From the NCBI GenBank assembly GCA_033344735.1, contig JAWPMW010000001.1:558001-622000 (forward strand): a DNA stretch of 64,000 nt, in the 5' to 3' direction. Position numbers and translations under genes: made by a program. The notes under the pieces are model-generated. The model was not told the origin of the DNA. It made no database searches and saw only the letters and a list, made by a program, of their open reading frames with translations. The DNA is from Gammaproteobacteria bacterium (GTDB taxonomy: Bacteria > Pseudomonadota > Gammaproteobacteria > UBA4575). Of the stretch, positions 8,396 through 17,263 are shown one piece after another (within the stretch, counting starts at the first letter, position 1; the number at the start of each line of letters is the position of its first letter).

Positions 8396-8613
8396 GAACT
8401 GGCACTATGAGGAAGTTTGCAAACAACCTTAATCACATATACTCAATGACTTATCTCTGGGTGATGAGAGAAATAAATAAATGAGAATTTATAGGCTCTT
8501 TATCCAGACTGAATGAATCATGGGGGGTAGGGGGCAAAACTGCCCAACTATTTATCTAAATAGAGGGGCCCCTTGTCTCAAAATTTGCAAAATTTTCAAT
8601 ATTTGAAAAGCTG
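8396..8613 (+). repeat. Diverged ~220-bp direct repeat, copy B
   Basis: The second copy of the 2068-2285 module, same orientation, with substitutions and small indels throughout. A decayed hairpin (8619-8645) follows it as H1 follows copy A. The gap 8175-8814 otherwise holds AT-rich sequence before the secreted-protein operon. Confidence 0.7.
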
Positions 8614-8814
8614 GAATTTTATCGCCACTTTCGCTTCAATACATTCATATAAACTTTAGAGAATTTTTAATTCTAGTTTTCGCAAACAATGAATTTTGAC
8701 AAACAATTCTTATAACTCACTGAAATAATATTCATATAACCATAATTTGTATGATGAAAATTTTATAGTTATAATTTCATTTAAATAATTAATAATTTAA
8801 AAGAGAAACTTAAT

Positions 8815-9765
8815 ATGCGGTCTTTTAGACTTGTAGATATTGTTGCCACCTCGTTTACTATATTTTTATTTATTGCACTTGCAAGCATTGCTAAAGCTGA
8901 TCATTGGGAGTCACGTGATAGTCAAGATAGAGTGTGTAAAGAGGATCGTAAATATAAAAACTACAAAAATATATGGTCACAGAAAAAAATAAAAACTGAA
9001 CTTGTGCCATCTGAAACAAGAGAATTTGATTTAACTTTCAAAGCGCCCAAAAATTTAAAAACTGCATCGTTAGTTGCCTCTAAAAAAATTGACCCTTTTA
9101 TAGAAATCAATCCTTCTGAATTTAATAATATTAGAAGAGGCGAGGAGATTAACTTCACGGTTAAAATTACAGCTCCCACAAATTATTTAGATGAAAAATT
9201 GAAAGGTAAGATTTGGCTAGAAAGGAAAAAGAAAAGAATTGGAAATAAACTGCCAATAAAAGCGTACATCTCTGGTATAAGCGAATATGAAGGTGATAGC
9301 ACAACCAATCTTTCTTTCAATTATCCAAATTACGGCAGGACCACTGAAGTTATCAGTCTAAACAAAACTATTGGGCATGAAGTAATTGTAATTAGAATCG
9401 AATTGCCTAATAGCACATTTTTGACAGATGAAATTTATATTGATGTTATTGATAACACTGAAGGTTTGGATACCTGGTTTATTACGAACATTGACCCAGA
9501 TGGGTTATTAGTCGGGATCAATAAATATGTGCGTCAAAATTTAGCAAATGGTTTAGATGCTTATATTGTGCAGCCTGAAATTGAAACACCTGATGAATAC
9601 CTTATGAACTATGGTCTTCTCTCTGCTGCATATGTGACTTCTCCAACAGCAGACAAAATAATAGTTATTAATATACCTGAAGACTCAGGCACAGTCGCGA
9701 CTTCTGAGCAAACACAAATCTCAGCTTTTATGTTGAACTTTTTATCAAGCTTTAATTTTAATTAG
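8815..9765 (+). CDS. Exported protein of unknown function
   Basis: A 316-residue protein with a long signal peptide (hydrophobic core about 12-26, cleavage after SIAKA). The middle part (about 60-160) looks like an immunoglobulin-like beta domain, with FDLTFKAP, EINFTVKITAP and GKIWLERK strands; the rest is an acidic alpha/beta region. ATG follows AAGAGAAACTTAAT. It is the first of three genes in a row, 10 bp before the CHAP gene. I do not recognise the family. Context suggests an exported partner of the CHAP protein. Confidence 0.55.
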   Translation: MRSFRLVDIVATSFTIFLFIALASIAKADHWESRDSQDRVCKEDRKYKNYKNIWSQKKIKTELVPSETREFDLTFKAPKNLKTASLVASKKIDPFIEINPSEFNNIRRGEEINFTVKITAPTNYLDEKLKGKIWLERKKKRIGNKLPIKAYISGISEYEGDSTTNLSFNYPNYGRTTEVISLNKTIGHEVIVIRIELPNSTFLTDEIYIDVIDNTEGLDTWFITNIDPDGLLVGINKYVRQNLANGLDAYIVQPEIETPDEYLMNYGLLSAAYVTSPTADKIIVINIPEDSGTVATSEQTQISAFMLNFLSSFNFN

Positions 9766-9775
9766 GTAATAGATC

Positions 9776-10615
9776 ATGCGATTTATTTTCATAACACCAT
9801 TAATATTATTATTAATATTAAATTATGCAATAGCTGCTAAGCCATGTGGCACCACTATGAATTCTTTTAATGGCATTGAAGCTAAATCAAACGGTATCTA
9901 CCAAGGAGAAGGTGGGGCCTGTGACGATGATGCACCTTATGTATATGGTAACTTATATCAATGCGTTGAATATGTAAGACGTTATTATGGAGAAGAGTTA
10001 GGACTTAATACTGACAGCGATGCTTGGAGAGGAGACGCAAGATTTTATTGGGCTGAAGCGTCTAATCGTGGATTAGAAAGTTATAATAACAATGGTGGTT
10101 TTGCTCCTCAGGTAGAAGATATTATAGTTTTTGATGGTGGTAGATGGGGCCATGTAGGCATAATTACAGACGTAGAAGGGGATGAAGTTACAATTATTGA
10201 ACAAAACTGGGATCCTAGAGGAGAGTTTAAATTAGATTTAACAATTAGCTCTAATGGCCAATATTTTGTAGGAAATAGATCACGCAGATACTCAACGATC
10301 GGCTGGTTAAGAAAACCAGGGAATGAATACGATACAAGGAGTCTGCGTGGGGATTGGGATGTGAAGATCTACTACGATGGCAGATTGACTTTCACACCTG
10401 TCTGGGAAATAGATAGAGATGGTACATACGAAGAATGTGAAGATGGCTTTGCATGTGCATCAGGAGAATGGTTTCAATTAGGAAGTCAAGTATATTTCAC
10501 AATTCCAGGTTTAGCGGACTTTCATGGCTTAGTAAGTACTAAGGATGAAGATAGAATGGAAGGCACTTTATTTAATTCTTTCTTCGGTGAAGGAACTTGG
10601 GAGGCAAGAAGATAA
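9776..10615 (+). CDS. Exported CHAP-domain amidase/endopeptidase
   Basis: A 279-residue protein: signal peptide to about residue 20, CHAP domain at about 40-180 and a C-terminal beta domain (about 195-279). The NlpC/P60-like catalytic set is visible: Cys63 in YQCVEYVRRY, His126 in WGHVGIITDV and Glu142/Asn144 in IIEQNW. CHAP enzymes cut amide bonds in peptidoglycan or glutathionyl-spermidine. The tail resembles the N-terminal domain of the next protein in its W-D or Y-R-V opening and G-x-W core. Expected site of action is the periplasm or outside the cell. Confidence 0.75.
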   Translation: MRFIFITPLILLLILNYAIAAKPCGTTMNSFNGIEAKSNGIYQGEGGACDDDAPYVYGNLYQCVEYVRRYYGEELGLNTDSDAWRGDARFYWAEASNRGLESYNNNGGFAPQVEDIIVFDGGRWGHVGIITDVEGDEVTIIEQNWDPRGEFKLDLTISSNGQYFVGNRSRRYSTIGWLRKPGNEYDTRSLRGDWDVKIYYDGRLTFTPVWEIDRDGTYEECEDGFACASGEWFQLGSQVYFTIPGLADFHGLVSTKDEDRMEGTLFNSFFGEGTWEARR

Positions 10616-10617
10616 AA

Positions 10618-11565
10618 ATGAAAAAATATATAACCTTATTTCTACTTTTACTTTTCAGTCATCAAGCTTTTGCGGGGTTGTCAGGATCATACAGAGTTAG
10701 TATTACTCAGATTTGTGGTGGTGGTTTCACTACCATATTTACATATGACCTGACACTTTCAAAAGATAAAACTTTTACAGCTAATGGATACGGAAGTTAT
10801 ATAGATCCATATACAACTGCCAAAATTGATTGCGGAGGAACGTGGTCTCGAAATCAGAGACAAGTCACTTTAGATCAAACAACATGTACGGTAACAGATT
10901 TAGCGATTTATAACCCTTCTACTTCACCTGAGCCTTCGCCTAGAGTGCTGACTACTTATTTTGACAATAGCATTGAGTATATTTTACATTTCCCTCCCAA
11001 TGATAATTCTACTTTCATGGTTCACAATGATCAGTCTGAGCAAGAAGAATTAATAATTGATGGAATAACAACATTTCGACCATGCGCTAAACAAGGAATG
11101 GGTGTAAGACTTAAGAATAACAATAACACTACACTTCCAACGTTAGAAGGACCGATTTTGTCTCCACCACCTGCTTGTAACGATAGTATTGATAATGATG
11201 GTGATGGTGATATAGATTTAGCTGACGCCGGTTGTGACGATGCTAACGATGATGATGAATACAATGCTCCACCACCTGCTTCATCCATTGACTCATTCTC
11301 AGCTCAATTAATAGATCCTAATTTTAGTGAAATTCAATCAGCTTGGAATTTCACATGGACTACTTCAAATATGTTTTGGTGCGCAGTAAAGCCTTTTGAT
11401 GCCAATATAAGTCAACGACCAGCTAACAGTTCAAACTCTTTTGCAATTCTAAATACAACAACCGATAGTGGACTAGATGTTAATATGGAATGCGAATCAT
11501 TAGTTGATAATAGTACTATAGTAGGACCAACTCTTACTATATTCACAGATGGAAGAGTGCAGTAG
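10618..11565 (+). CDS. Exported two-domain protein with a DNDGDG motif
   Basis: A 315-residue protein from the ATG at 10618, chosen because GGGAGG lies about 15 bases upstream and the signal peptide MKKYITLFLLLLFSHQAFA begins there. An upstream in-frame ATG at 10597 would overlap the CHAP gene. The N-terminal domain (about 20-140) is a beta sandwich resembling the CHAP protein's tail. A linker (about 178-215) holds a Cys-rich, Asp-rich calcium-type motif, CNDSIDNDGDGDIDLADAGC. A C-terminal domain follows. Function unknown. Confidence 0.6.
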   Translation: MKKYITLFLLLLFSHQAFAGLSGSYRVSITQICGGGFTTIFTYDLTLSKDKTFTANGYGSYIDPYTTAKIDCGGTWSRNQRQVTLDQTTCTVTDLAIYNPSTSPEPSPRVLTTYFDNSIEYILHFPPNDNSTFMVHNDQSEQEELIIDGITTFRPCAKQGMGVRLKNNNNTTLPTLEGPILSPPPACNDSIDNDGDGDIDLADAGCDDANDDDEYNAPPPASSIDSFSAQLIDPNFSEIQSAWNFTWTTSNMFWCAVKPFDANISQRPANSSNSFAILNTTTDSGLDVNMECESLVDNSTIVGPTLTIFTDGRVQ

Positions 11566-11675
11566 TATTGTGTTTCTGTTGGCTTATGAACTTTTGTTCA
11601 CTTCTGAGCCAATAGTGAACAGCAATTAAATATCTCGTTTAGGCATAATTGAGCTATATACAAGTTGTCAGTTTG

Positions 11676-12203
11676 CTAATGCCTCTTTTTGCATGTAATT
11701 ATTCCGTAACTTTTCGGATACTTGCTCCCACAAGTTTTGCGAATATATTTATCAAAAATTAATCCTTTTTTACTGACAACGTAATAATCTTCTTCATTTA
11801 CTGATTGAGTGTCAGAGTCGTCACATTTTGCATCAATGACTTCAAGAGAGTAGAAATTAAAGTATGCTTTTTTTATGTTGTACCTTGTAAGTGTGCGAAT
11901 TTTTGGTAGTTTTCCATTTTCAAATTTCTCTGTCTTTAACAAAGATTTAGCTTGATCTGCAGCATTAATAAGTGCGCAGACCCCATCGGGATGAGAATCG
12001 TGCCAAATTGGGAATGATTTCCTTATATCTTTTAGTCCAATCCTTGGATTTATGTAATTGGTTTCTTCGCCAGCTCGCTCAGTCTCTTCTATAGTAATAA
12101 CCAGATTATCAAGAGGTACAATACTATCGTCTGCACATACGTTGCTATATATAAGCATTACAAGAAGGAATAAAAACGCATGCACTAATTTATATTTATT
12201 CAT
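11676..12203 (-). CDS. Exported protein of unknown function
   Basis: A 175-residue protein with a signal peptide (hydrophobic 8-21, cleavage after VCA) and four Cys in the mature part (GVCALI, AKCDD, KTCGS, ITCKK), which could form two disulfides. The ATG lies in AT-rich sequence without a clear ribosome site. It converges on the three-gene secreted cluster. I do not recognise it; an immunity-like or substrate-binding role beside the CHAP enzyme is only a guess. Confidence 0.5.
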   Translation of the reverse strand: MNKYKLVHAFLFLLVMLIYSNVCADDSIVPLDNLVITIEETERAGEETNYINPRIGLKDIRKSFPIWHDSHPDGVCALINAADQAKSLLKTEKFENGKLPKIRTLTRYNIKKAYFNFYSLEVIDAKCDDSDTQSVNEEDYYVVSKKGLIFDKYIRKTCGSKYPKSYGIITCKKRH

Positions 12204-12522
12204 AAAAAATTATTCAATATTTTATTTAGACAATAAATTTATATATAAATATTAAATAATGCAAACGATGAGAATACTCATGTAACTCGTTGAATGTCCA
12301 CTATGTGTCGAAAGTGGTCATTAATAACGATTCTAGATTAGTATATTTGAGAATGCTAATATTATCTAAATTTTAATGATTATTTATGAAAGTAAATGAC
12401 TTAATATTAATACAGAGTAATATTATGAAAATAATTGATTAATAATATTCTTGGTAGCTATAAAATTTACTGGCACAGCAAACTCTAATGTATTTGTATG
12501 TTATTTTGATAATAAATTCTAA
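12204..12522. other. Intergenic stretch, AT-rich
   Basis: 319 nt with no gene. It contains hairpin H8 and presumably divergent promoters for the exported protein and the OLD-like gene; no promoter stands out in the AT-rich sequence. Confidence 0.6.
12294..12321 (-). repeat. Hairpin element H8 (inverted)
   Basis: Read on the minus strand: ATGACCAC, loop with CGACAC, GTGGACAT. Arms CCAC/GTGG covary with the CCGC/GCGG of other copies. It marks the right end of the hairpin-punctuated region. Confidence 0.75.
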
Positions 12523-14193
12523 ATGATTGAAGAAATAAATCTTAAATTTGGCCGAGCAGCTAAGCTTGAACCTGTCACGATTAATACATCAGCAGTGACA
12601 GTGTTTGTTGGGCCCAATAACTCAGGAAAAAGCAAAGCATTAAGAGAAATTTTTGAGTATTGTAAATCGGGAAATAAAAATCCAGATGCTGTAATTATCA
12701 ATAATATAGCATTTAGTAGTTTCAGTTTGCATAAGGCTGAAGAAATATTAAATAAAGTAACTTTAGCACGTAGAAAAAACGAACACCTAAATCAAGGGAG
12801 CATAATAGTTGGCAAACGAGGAACTAGACATCAAATAGACAAAAGTCAATTATTAGATGCACTTCAAAATCCAAATCAAAATCAAAGAGTAATTTGTCCA
12901 TATTACCTCGAATACAATACATTACTGCTTGATGGTAAGAGTAGAATAGGATTGGTAAATGAGCAAAATGCAGGTGACTTACAAGAAAATCCAAGTACAA
13001 GTCTACAAGTATTAGTGTCAGATGACTACAAACGTAAAGAAATAAGAAGAATAGTTTATGACGCATTTAAAACATATTTTGTAATAGACCCAACTAATCT
13101 AGGTAAGTTACGTATTCGTCTTTCTGATACTGAACCTAAAAATGATATCGAAGAAATTGGAATTCTTAAGCCATCTACTGAATTTCATTCTAGAGCAAAG
13201 CATATTAATGAAGCGAGTGATGGAGTTAAGGCATTTACTGGTATGTTGACTGAAATTATTGCGGGAGACCCGAATATTTTACTCATTGATGAGCCAGAAG
13301 CGTTTTTACATCCAGCTTTATCATTTAATTTGGGGAAAGAAGTTTCACAAGCCAGTTTAGAGGCTGAAAAAAGATTATTTATTTCAACACATAGCCCATC
13401 ATTTGTTATGGGTTGTATTCAGTCTGATGCACCAGTCAATATTGTTAGGCTCACGTATAGAGATAGCGTTGCAACAGCAAGAATATTACCAAACGATGAC
13501 ATATTAAAACTGATGAGAAATCCGCTATTGCGTTCTACTCGTGTAATGTCGGGTTTATTTGCTGAATCAGTAATAGTTACAGAGTCTGATACAGATAGGG
13601 CATTTTATGAAGAAATAAATGAGCGATTATTAAGATTTAACCCAGATTTTGGTATACCAAATTGCTTATTTATAAACGCACAGAATAAACAAACAGTTCA
13701 TACGATTATTCGACCACTTAGAGAGTTAGGAATACCAACTGCAGGAATTATAGATGTAGATATACTTAAAGAAGGTGGATCAGTTTGGGCTCAATTCTTG
13801 AGTGGAGCATTTGTTCCAGAAATAGTTAGAAATGCATTTTCTCATTCCAGATCTGATTTAAAGAAAAAGCTTGATGAATCTGGATTAAATATGAAGAAAG
13901 ATGGCGGTATTGATATTCTTGATTCAGATGATAGGCAAGCTGCGATAGATTTATTTGATCAATTAGATGAGTATGGACTATTTGTTGTTAGAAATGGTGA
14001 GTTAGAATCATGGTTAAAGACATTGAATGTGACTGGCCATGGACCTAGCTGGCTAATAAATATTTTTGAAGAAATGGGAGAGGATCCAGACTCTTCTAAT
14101 TACTTAAAGCCATCAAATAATGATGTATGGATGTTTATAGGTTCTATAAAGAAGTGGTTATTAAATCAAAGTAGAAAGGGAATACCAACTTAG
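12523..14193 (+). CDS. OLD-like ATPase with TOPRIM nuclease domain
   Basis: A 556-residue protein. ABC-type ATPase: Walker A GPNNSGKS (30-37), signature-like EASDGVKAF (230-238), Walker B ILLIDEPEAFLHP (252-264) and switch His290 in ISTHSPSF. A TOPRIM domain follows: VIVTESDTD (350-358, Glu354) and IIDVDIL (409-415, Asp411/Asp413). This is the overlap-lysis-defect nuclease layout, also used by GajA of Gabija. No UvrD-like GajB follows; instead come a RelA/SpoT-domain gene (53 bp on) and a DUF2971 gene. I infer a phage-defence nuclease. Confidence 0.78.
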   Translation: MIEEINLKFGRAAKLEPVTINTSAVTVFVGPNNSGKSKALREIFEYCKSGNKNPDAVIINNIAFSSFSLHKAEEILNKVTLARRKNEHLNQGSIIVGKRGTRHQIDKSQLLDALQNPNQNQRVICPYYLEYNTLLLDGKSRIGLVNEQNAGDLQENPSTSLQVLVSDDYKRKEIRRIVYDAFKTYFVIDPTNLGKLRIRLSDTEPKNDIEEIGILKPSTEFHSRAKHINEASDGVKAFTGMLTEIIAGDPNILLIDEPEAFLHPALSFNLGKEVSQASLEAEKRLFISTHSPSFVMGCIQSDAPVNIVRLTYRDSVATARILPNDDILKLMRNPLLRSTRVMSGLFAESVIVTESDTDRAFYEEINERLLRFNPDFGIPNCLFINAQNKQTVHTIIRPLRELGIPTAGIIDVDILKEGGSVWAQFLSGAFVPEIVRNAFSHSRSDLKKKLDESGLNMKKDGGIDILDSDDRQAAIDLFDQLDEYGLFVVRNGELESWLKTLNVTGHGPSWLINIFEEMGEDPDSSNYLKPSNNDVWMFIGSIKKWLLNQSRKGIPT

Positions 14194-14246
14194 TATGTAT
14201 AAACTGGTATATTTTTAGTTATTTTTAATATTTATAGGGTATTGCT

Positions 14247-15266
14247 GTGGAGCAAGATCATTTAGATAGTATTTGGAATGAAAAGCCTAAAGTCATCCGT
14301 AAGTTTCTAGATTTACTTCCATTACATGAGCGATTATGTGAGGAAGTTGAGTTTATTTTGGAATGTTTGTTAGAAAAATATGATATCGAAGTATCTACTA
14401 TTTCTAGTAGAGCTAAGTCTTTGAATAGTTTTTGCGAGAAAATGTATAGAAAGTCATATGATGACCCATTTTCACAAATGGGCGATCTATCTGGAGCTAG
14501 AATTGTTTTTTTGTATATGGACGACTTGAAGCGTATTGAGAATTTGATTGAAGAAGAATTTGAAATAATAGAAAAAGAAAATAAATATAATGAAGAGGAA
14601 GTCGAAAAATTTGGATATGGAGCGTTGCATTACATAGTAAAAATTAAAAAAGATCAAAGCGTAGCAATATATGATGATCTAAAAGATATAGTATGTGAGA
14701 TTCAGGTTCGTACAATCCTGCAAGATGCATGGGCAATAGTTGCTCATCATTTAGCTTATAAACAAGAAACTGATGTACCAGTAGCACTCAGAAGAAAATT
14801 AAATGCATTATCTGGGTTATTTGAAACCGCAGATGATCAAATTGATCAATTGAGAGTCGCTAGGCAAGAATATATAACAGCAGTTGAGCAAGATATATTA
14901 TCGGAACATAAGCTATCATTAAATCAAGATATTAATTTAGATAATTTAAAAGCTTATTTACATTCAAGATTTCCTGATAGAGAGCATTCTGAGTCTGACA
15001 GTGTTTCAGCACTATTCGAACAATTAAAAGAAATCAATTATGTAAAGCTTAAAGAACTTGATGATAAAGTTGACAAAGCAATCAATGCAGTCATAGCTAA
15101 AGAAAAAGAAGATCCACCTGAAAATCAAACTACAAAGCAAAAAACAAAATATACTGATGTAGGTCTAGTGCGTATGGCATTAACATTCTCAGAAGAAAAA
15201 TATGCGAAATTGATCTCTTCAGGCTTTGCAGCTTTAATGAAAGAAAAATATAAACACTTGCTATAA
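14247..15266 (+). CDS. RelA/SpoT-domain nucleotide synthetase
   Basis: A 339-residue protein with a GTG start after ATAGGGTATTGCT. The RelA/SpoT synthetase core spans about 25-175: MGDLSGARI (Asp80), the G-loop-like FGYGALHYIV (122-131) and CEIQVRTILQDAW (Glu151), with His167/His168 and YK after. Both catalytic acids are present, but the usual GYRS-x-H loop reads GYGALH. There is no HD hydrolase, TGS or ACT domain, so it is not the housekeeping RelA or SpoT. The C-terminal half (about 190-339) is helical. Such domains make (p)ppGpp or ppApp, or pyrophosphorylate tRNA (toxSAS, CapRel). Here it is probably a defence effector or signal maker. Confidence 0.75.
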   Translation: MEQDHLDSIWNEKPKVIRKFLDLLPLHERLCEEVEFILECLLEKYDIEVSTISSRAKSLNSFCEKMYRKSYDDPFSQMGDLSGARIVFLYMDDLKRIENLIEEEFEIIEKENKYNEEEVEKFGYGALHYIVKIKKDQSVAIYDDLKDIVCEIQVRTILQDAWAIVAHHLAYKQETDVPVALRRKLNALSGLFETADDQIDQLRVARQEYITAVEQDILSEHKLSLNQDINLDNLKAYLHSRFPDREHSESDSVSALFEQLKEINYVKLKELDDKVDKAINAVIAKEKEDPPENQTTKQKTKYTDVGLVRMALTFSEEKYAKLISSGFAALMKEKYKHLL

Positions 15267-15288
15267 ATCAGATAAACATATCAATTAT

Positions 15289-16131
15289 ATGCCTGCTGAA
15301 AATAGTCTAGAGGATTTTCGAAAAAATCATCCTCATCCAGATCAATTAGGAATAAATACGCTGTTTAAGTTTTATGCAGGTACACAATTTATAGAAACTC
15401 TTTTTATTTCTAAAGAATTGTATCATTCTCTGCCAGAGAAGTTTAATGACCCTTTTGAATGTAAGCCTAATTTTTCATGGCCAAAACAGCCAGCAAAAAT
15501 AAAAAAAATAAGAGAACATTTAATAAAAGTAATTCGGGAAAGTGGAATAACTAAAAGGCAATCAGAAAAAATTGTATCCAATGCAATGATAGGATCTCCA
15601 CATGAAATGATTGCTGGTGCAGCAATTGAAACATTCAAAAAAATTAGAATTTGTTGTTTTACTAGTGATAACAAAAATTTACTTTTTTGGGCTCATTACG
15701 CAAATTCTCATAAAGGATTTTGTATTGAATTTGACTGTACAAAACTACCAATTAGTAATTCATTTAAAGTTAATTATCAAAATGAATACCCAGAAGTTAC
15801 CTATCCGCCTCAAAATGATGAGAGAGCATTTGAAACCGTATTGATGAAGTCTAAGCACTGGCAGTATGAGAATGAGTTCAGATCCGTATTTATACCAATA
15901 AATATAGTCCAGCAAAGTATATTACAATCGATGATTAGTGATAATTTAGAATCACTAAAATTGAAAGGAGATGAGATAATAAATATCTACTTGGGAGCGA
16001 GGATAGAGGAACATACAGAAAAGACGATAATTAATTTAATTAATAAGAGTTCATTTAACCCAAAAATATGGAAATCAAAATTATCAGATTCCTCATTTGA
16101 ATTGAAGTTTGAAGAATATATTCCAAAATAA
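15289..16131 (+). CDS. DUF2971-family protein
   Basis: A 280-residue soluble protein with the DUF2971 marks: LFKFY near the start, PEKFNDPFECK (about 44-54), ICCFTSDNKNLLFWAHYA then KGFCIEFD (about 120-150), and KHWQYENEFR (about 188-197). The family's biochemical role is unknown to me; members often occur in mobile or defence contexts. It starts 22 bp after the RelA/SpoT gene, so the three genes probably form one transcript ending at the integrase gene. Confidence 0.75.
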   Translation: MPAENSLEDFRKNHPHPDQLGINTLFKFYAGTQFIETLFISKELYHSLPEKFNDPFECKPNFSWPKQPAKIKKIREHLIKVIRESGITKRQSEKIVSNAMIGSPHEMIAGAAIETFKKIRICCFTSDNKNLLFWAHYANSHKGFCIEFDCTKLPISNSFKVNYQNEYPEVTYPPQNDERAFETVLMKSKHWQYENEFRSVFIPINIVQQSILQSMISDNLESLKLKGDEIINIYLGARIEEHTEKTIINLINKSSFNPKIWKSKLSDSSFELKFEEYIPK

Positions 16132-16150
16132 GAACTTTCGTTTAAATTTG

Positions 16151-17263
16151 CTAATTTATATCTAAAAATGACTCCTGATAGTATGTTGCACGGTGTTCAG
16201 GTCTGTTTCGCGTATATCGATCGTTCAACACGCGTTGATCTAAATGACCAGTTTGACGCTGACGTAATGCATCGTCCATTCCACGCTCCACTAATTGAGT
16301 TGCATTCTCTACACGGATGTTATGCACGATCAAATTAGGTCGACCCAACACATCTCGACACGCATCTTTAAATAATCTCCAGACATAATTGCCTTTACTT
16401 TTCTCTTTGAGTTGCGGAAAAACAAACACACGCCCATCTTCGGTGTCACGATCCCAGACTTTCATCATGGCATCCACGGCTAACGGAGTCAGCATAACGA
16501 TTTTTGCTTTACGATTTTTGTGTTGCTTGCCAGGGATTTTAATGTGAGCTGGGTAATCGAGCTGTACCCAATCTTTTTGTAACTTCACGACCTCGCTACG
16601 TCGCATCGCCGTTTCATACAAAACAACTAAAGCCAGCATCACATCATGATTAATCGGTTTGATGTGCTCAAGTACAAGTTTAAATTCCTGTGGGGTGATG
16701 GGTTCTTGGTCTTTGCGCCCACGGACTTCATCATCCGCACGGGTATCCATCGGGAGTTGGGGTTCGAGTGGCCAATCAAATGGATCCATGGGACGCCAGC
16801 CATAGTTTCGCCGGGCATAATCCAAGACACGTTTAATCGCTTCGATTTCTTTTTTGGCGGTGACCACACTGACACCATCATCATCGACGCGTTGGTAGGC
16901 ATACTGTTCCAAGCTGCCAGATGAGAATTTGTGGAGTCGCAGATGGCCTAATCGCTTTTGTACACCTCGATAGAGGTTAGCCCCATTGTCACGATACGAC
17001 TTAAATCGCATCACGCGTTTCTTAATGTAGTCTTCACACAAGGCGCCGAACTCATTCTCGGTCGGGAGATGACCTTTTTCTAAACACAGCGTGGAATAGG
17101 GAGCAGATTTGGGTTTGAAGGTGCGGATGAGGTCGTATTCCAGGTCCTCGGCCCAGCGTCGAGCGAGCAATTTATCGTCAAAACGTTTCCCAAAGCGTCG
17201 GCCATCGACACTCACTTGAGCAAACCACTTTTTGCGTTGTTTATCGAAAAAGACACTCGCCAT
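16151..17263 (-). CDS. Tyrosine recombinase (island integrase)
   Basis: A 370-residue integrase with an N-terminal arm-binding AP2-like domain (about 1-55), a SAM-like core-binding domain (about 70-155) and a catalytic domain (about 190-360). Catalytic residues: Arg221/222 in AMRRSEVV, Lys in GKQHKNRK (about 248), His314 and Arg317 in HNIR, His340 in GHLDQR and Tyr350. AAGGAGGC lies just before the ATG. It faces inward from the right end next to attR. Base composition is richer in G+C than the cargo. It should catalyse integration at and excision from tRNA-Gly; a separate excisionase is not evident. Confidence 0.93.
   Translation of the reverse strand: MASVFFDKQRKKWFAQVSVDGRRFGKRFDDKLLARRWAEDLEYDLIRTFKPKSAPYSTLCLEKGHLPTENEFGALCEDYIKKRVMRFKSYRDNGANLYRGVQKRLGHLRLHKFSSGSLEQYAYQRVDDDGVSVVTAKKEIEAIKRVLDYARRNYGWRPMDPFDWPLEPQLPMDTRADDEVRGRKDQEPITPQEFKLVLEHIKPINHDVMLALVVLYETAMRRSEVVKLQKDWVQLDYPAHIKIPGKQHKNRKAKIVMLTPLAVDAMMKVWDRDTEDGRVFVFPQLKEKSKGNYVWRLFKDACRDVLGRPNLIVHNIRVENATQLVERGMDDALRQRQTGHLDQRVLNDRYTRNRPEHRATYYQESFLDIN

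Noticed and set aside
2293-12321. Hairpins as integron attC sites
   Set aside because: They are too short, lack the paired 7-bp core sites (GTTRRRY and complement) of attC, and the only recombinase is a tRNA-type integrase without the IntI signature region.
12523-15266. Gabija (GajAB) system
   Set aside because: The second gene is a RelA/SpoT-domain protein, not a UvrD-like GajB helicase.
14247-15266. Housekeeping relA or spoT
   Set aside because: HD, TGS and ACT domains are missing and the gene sits inside the island.
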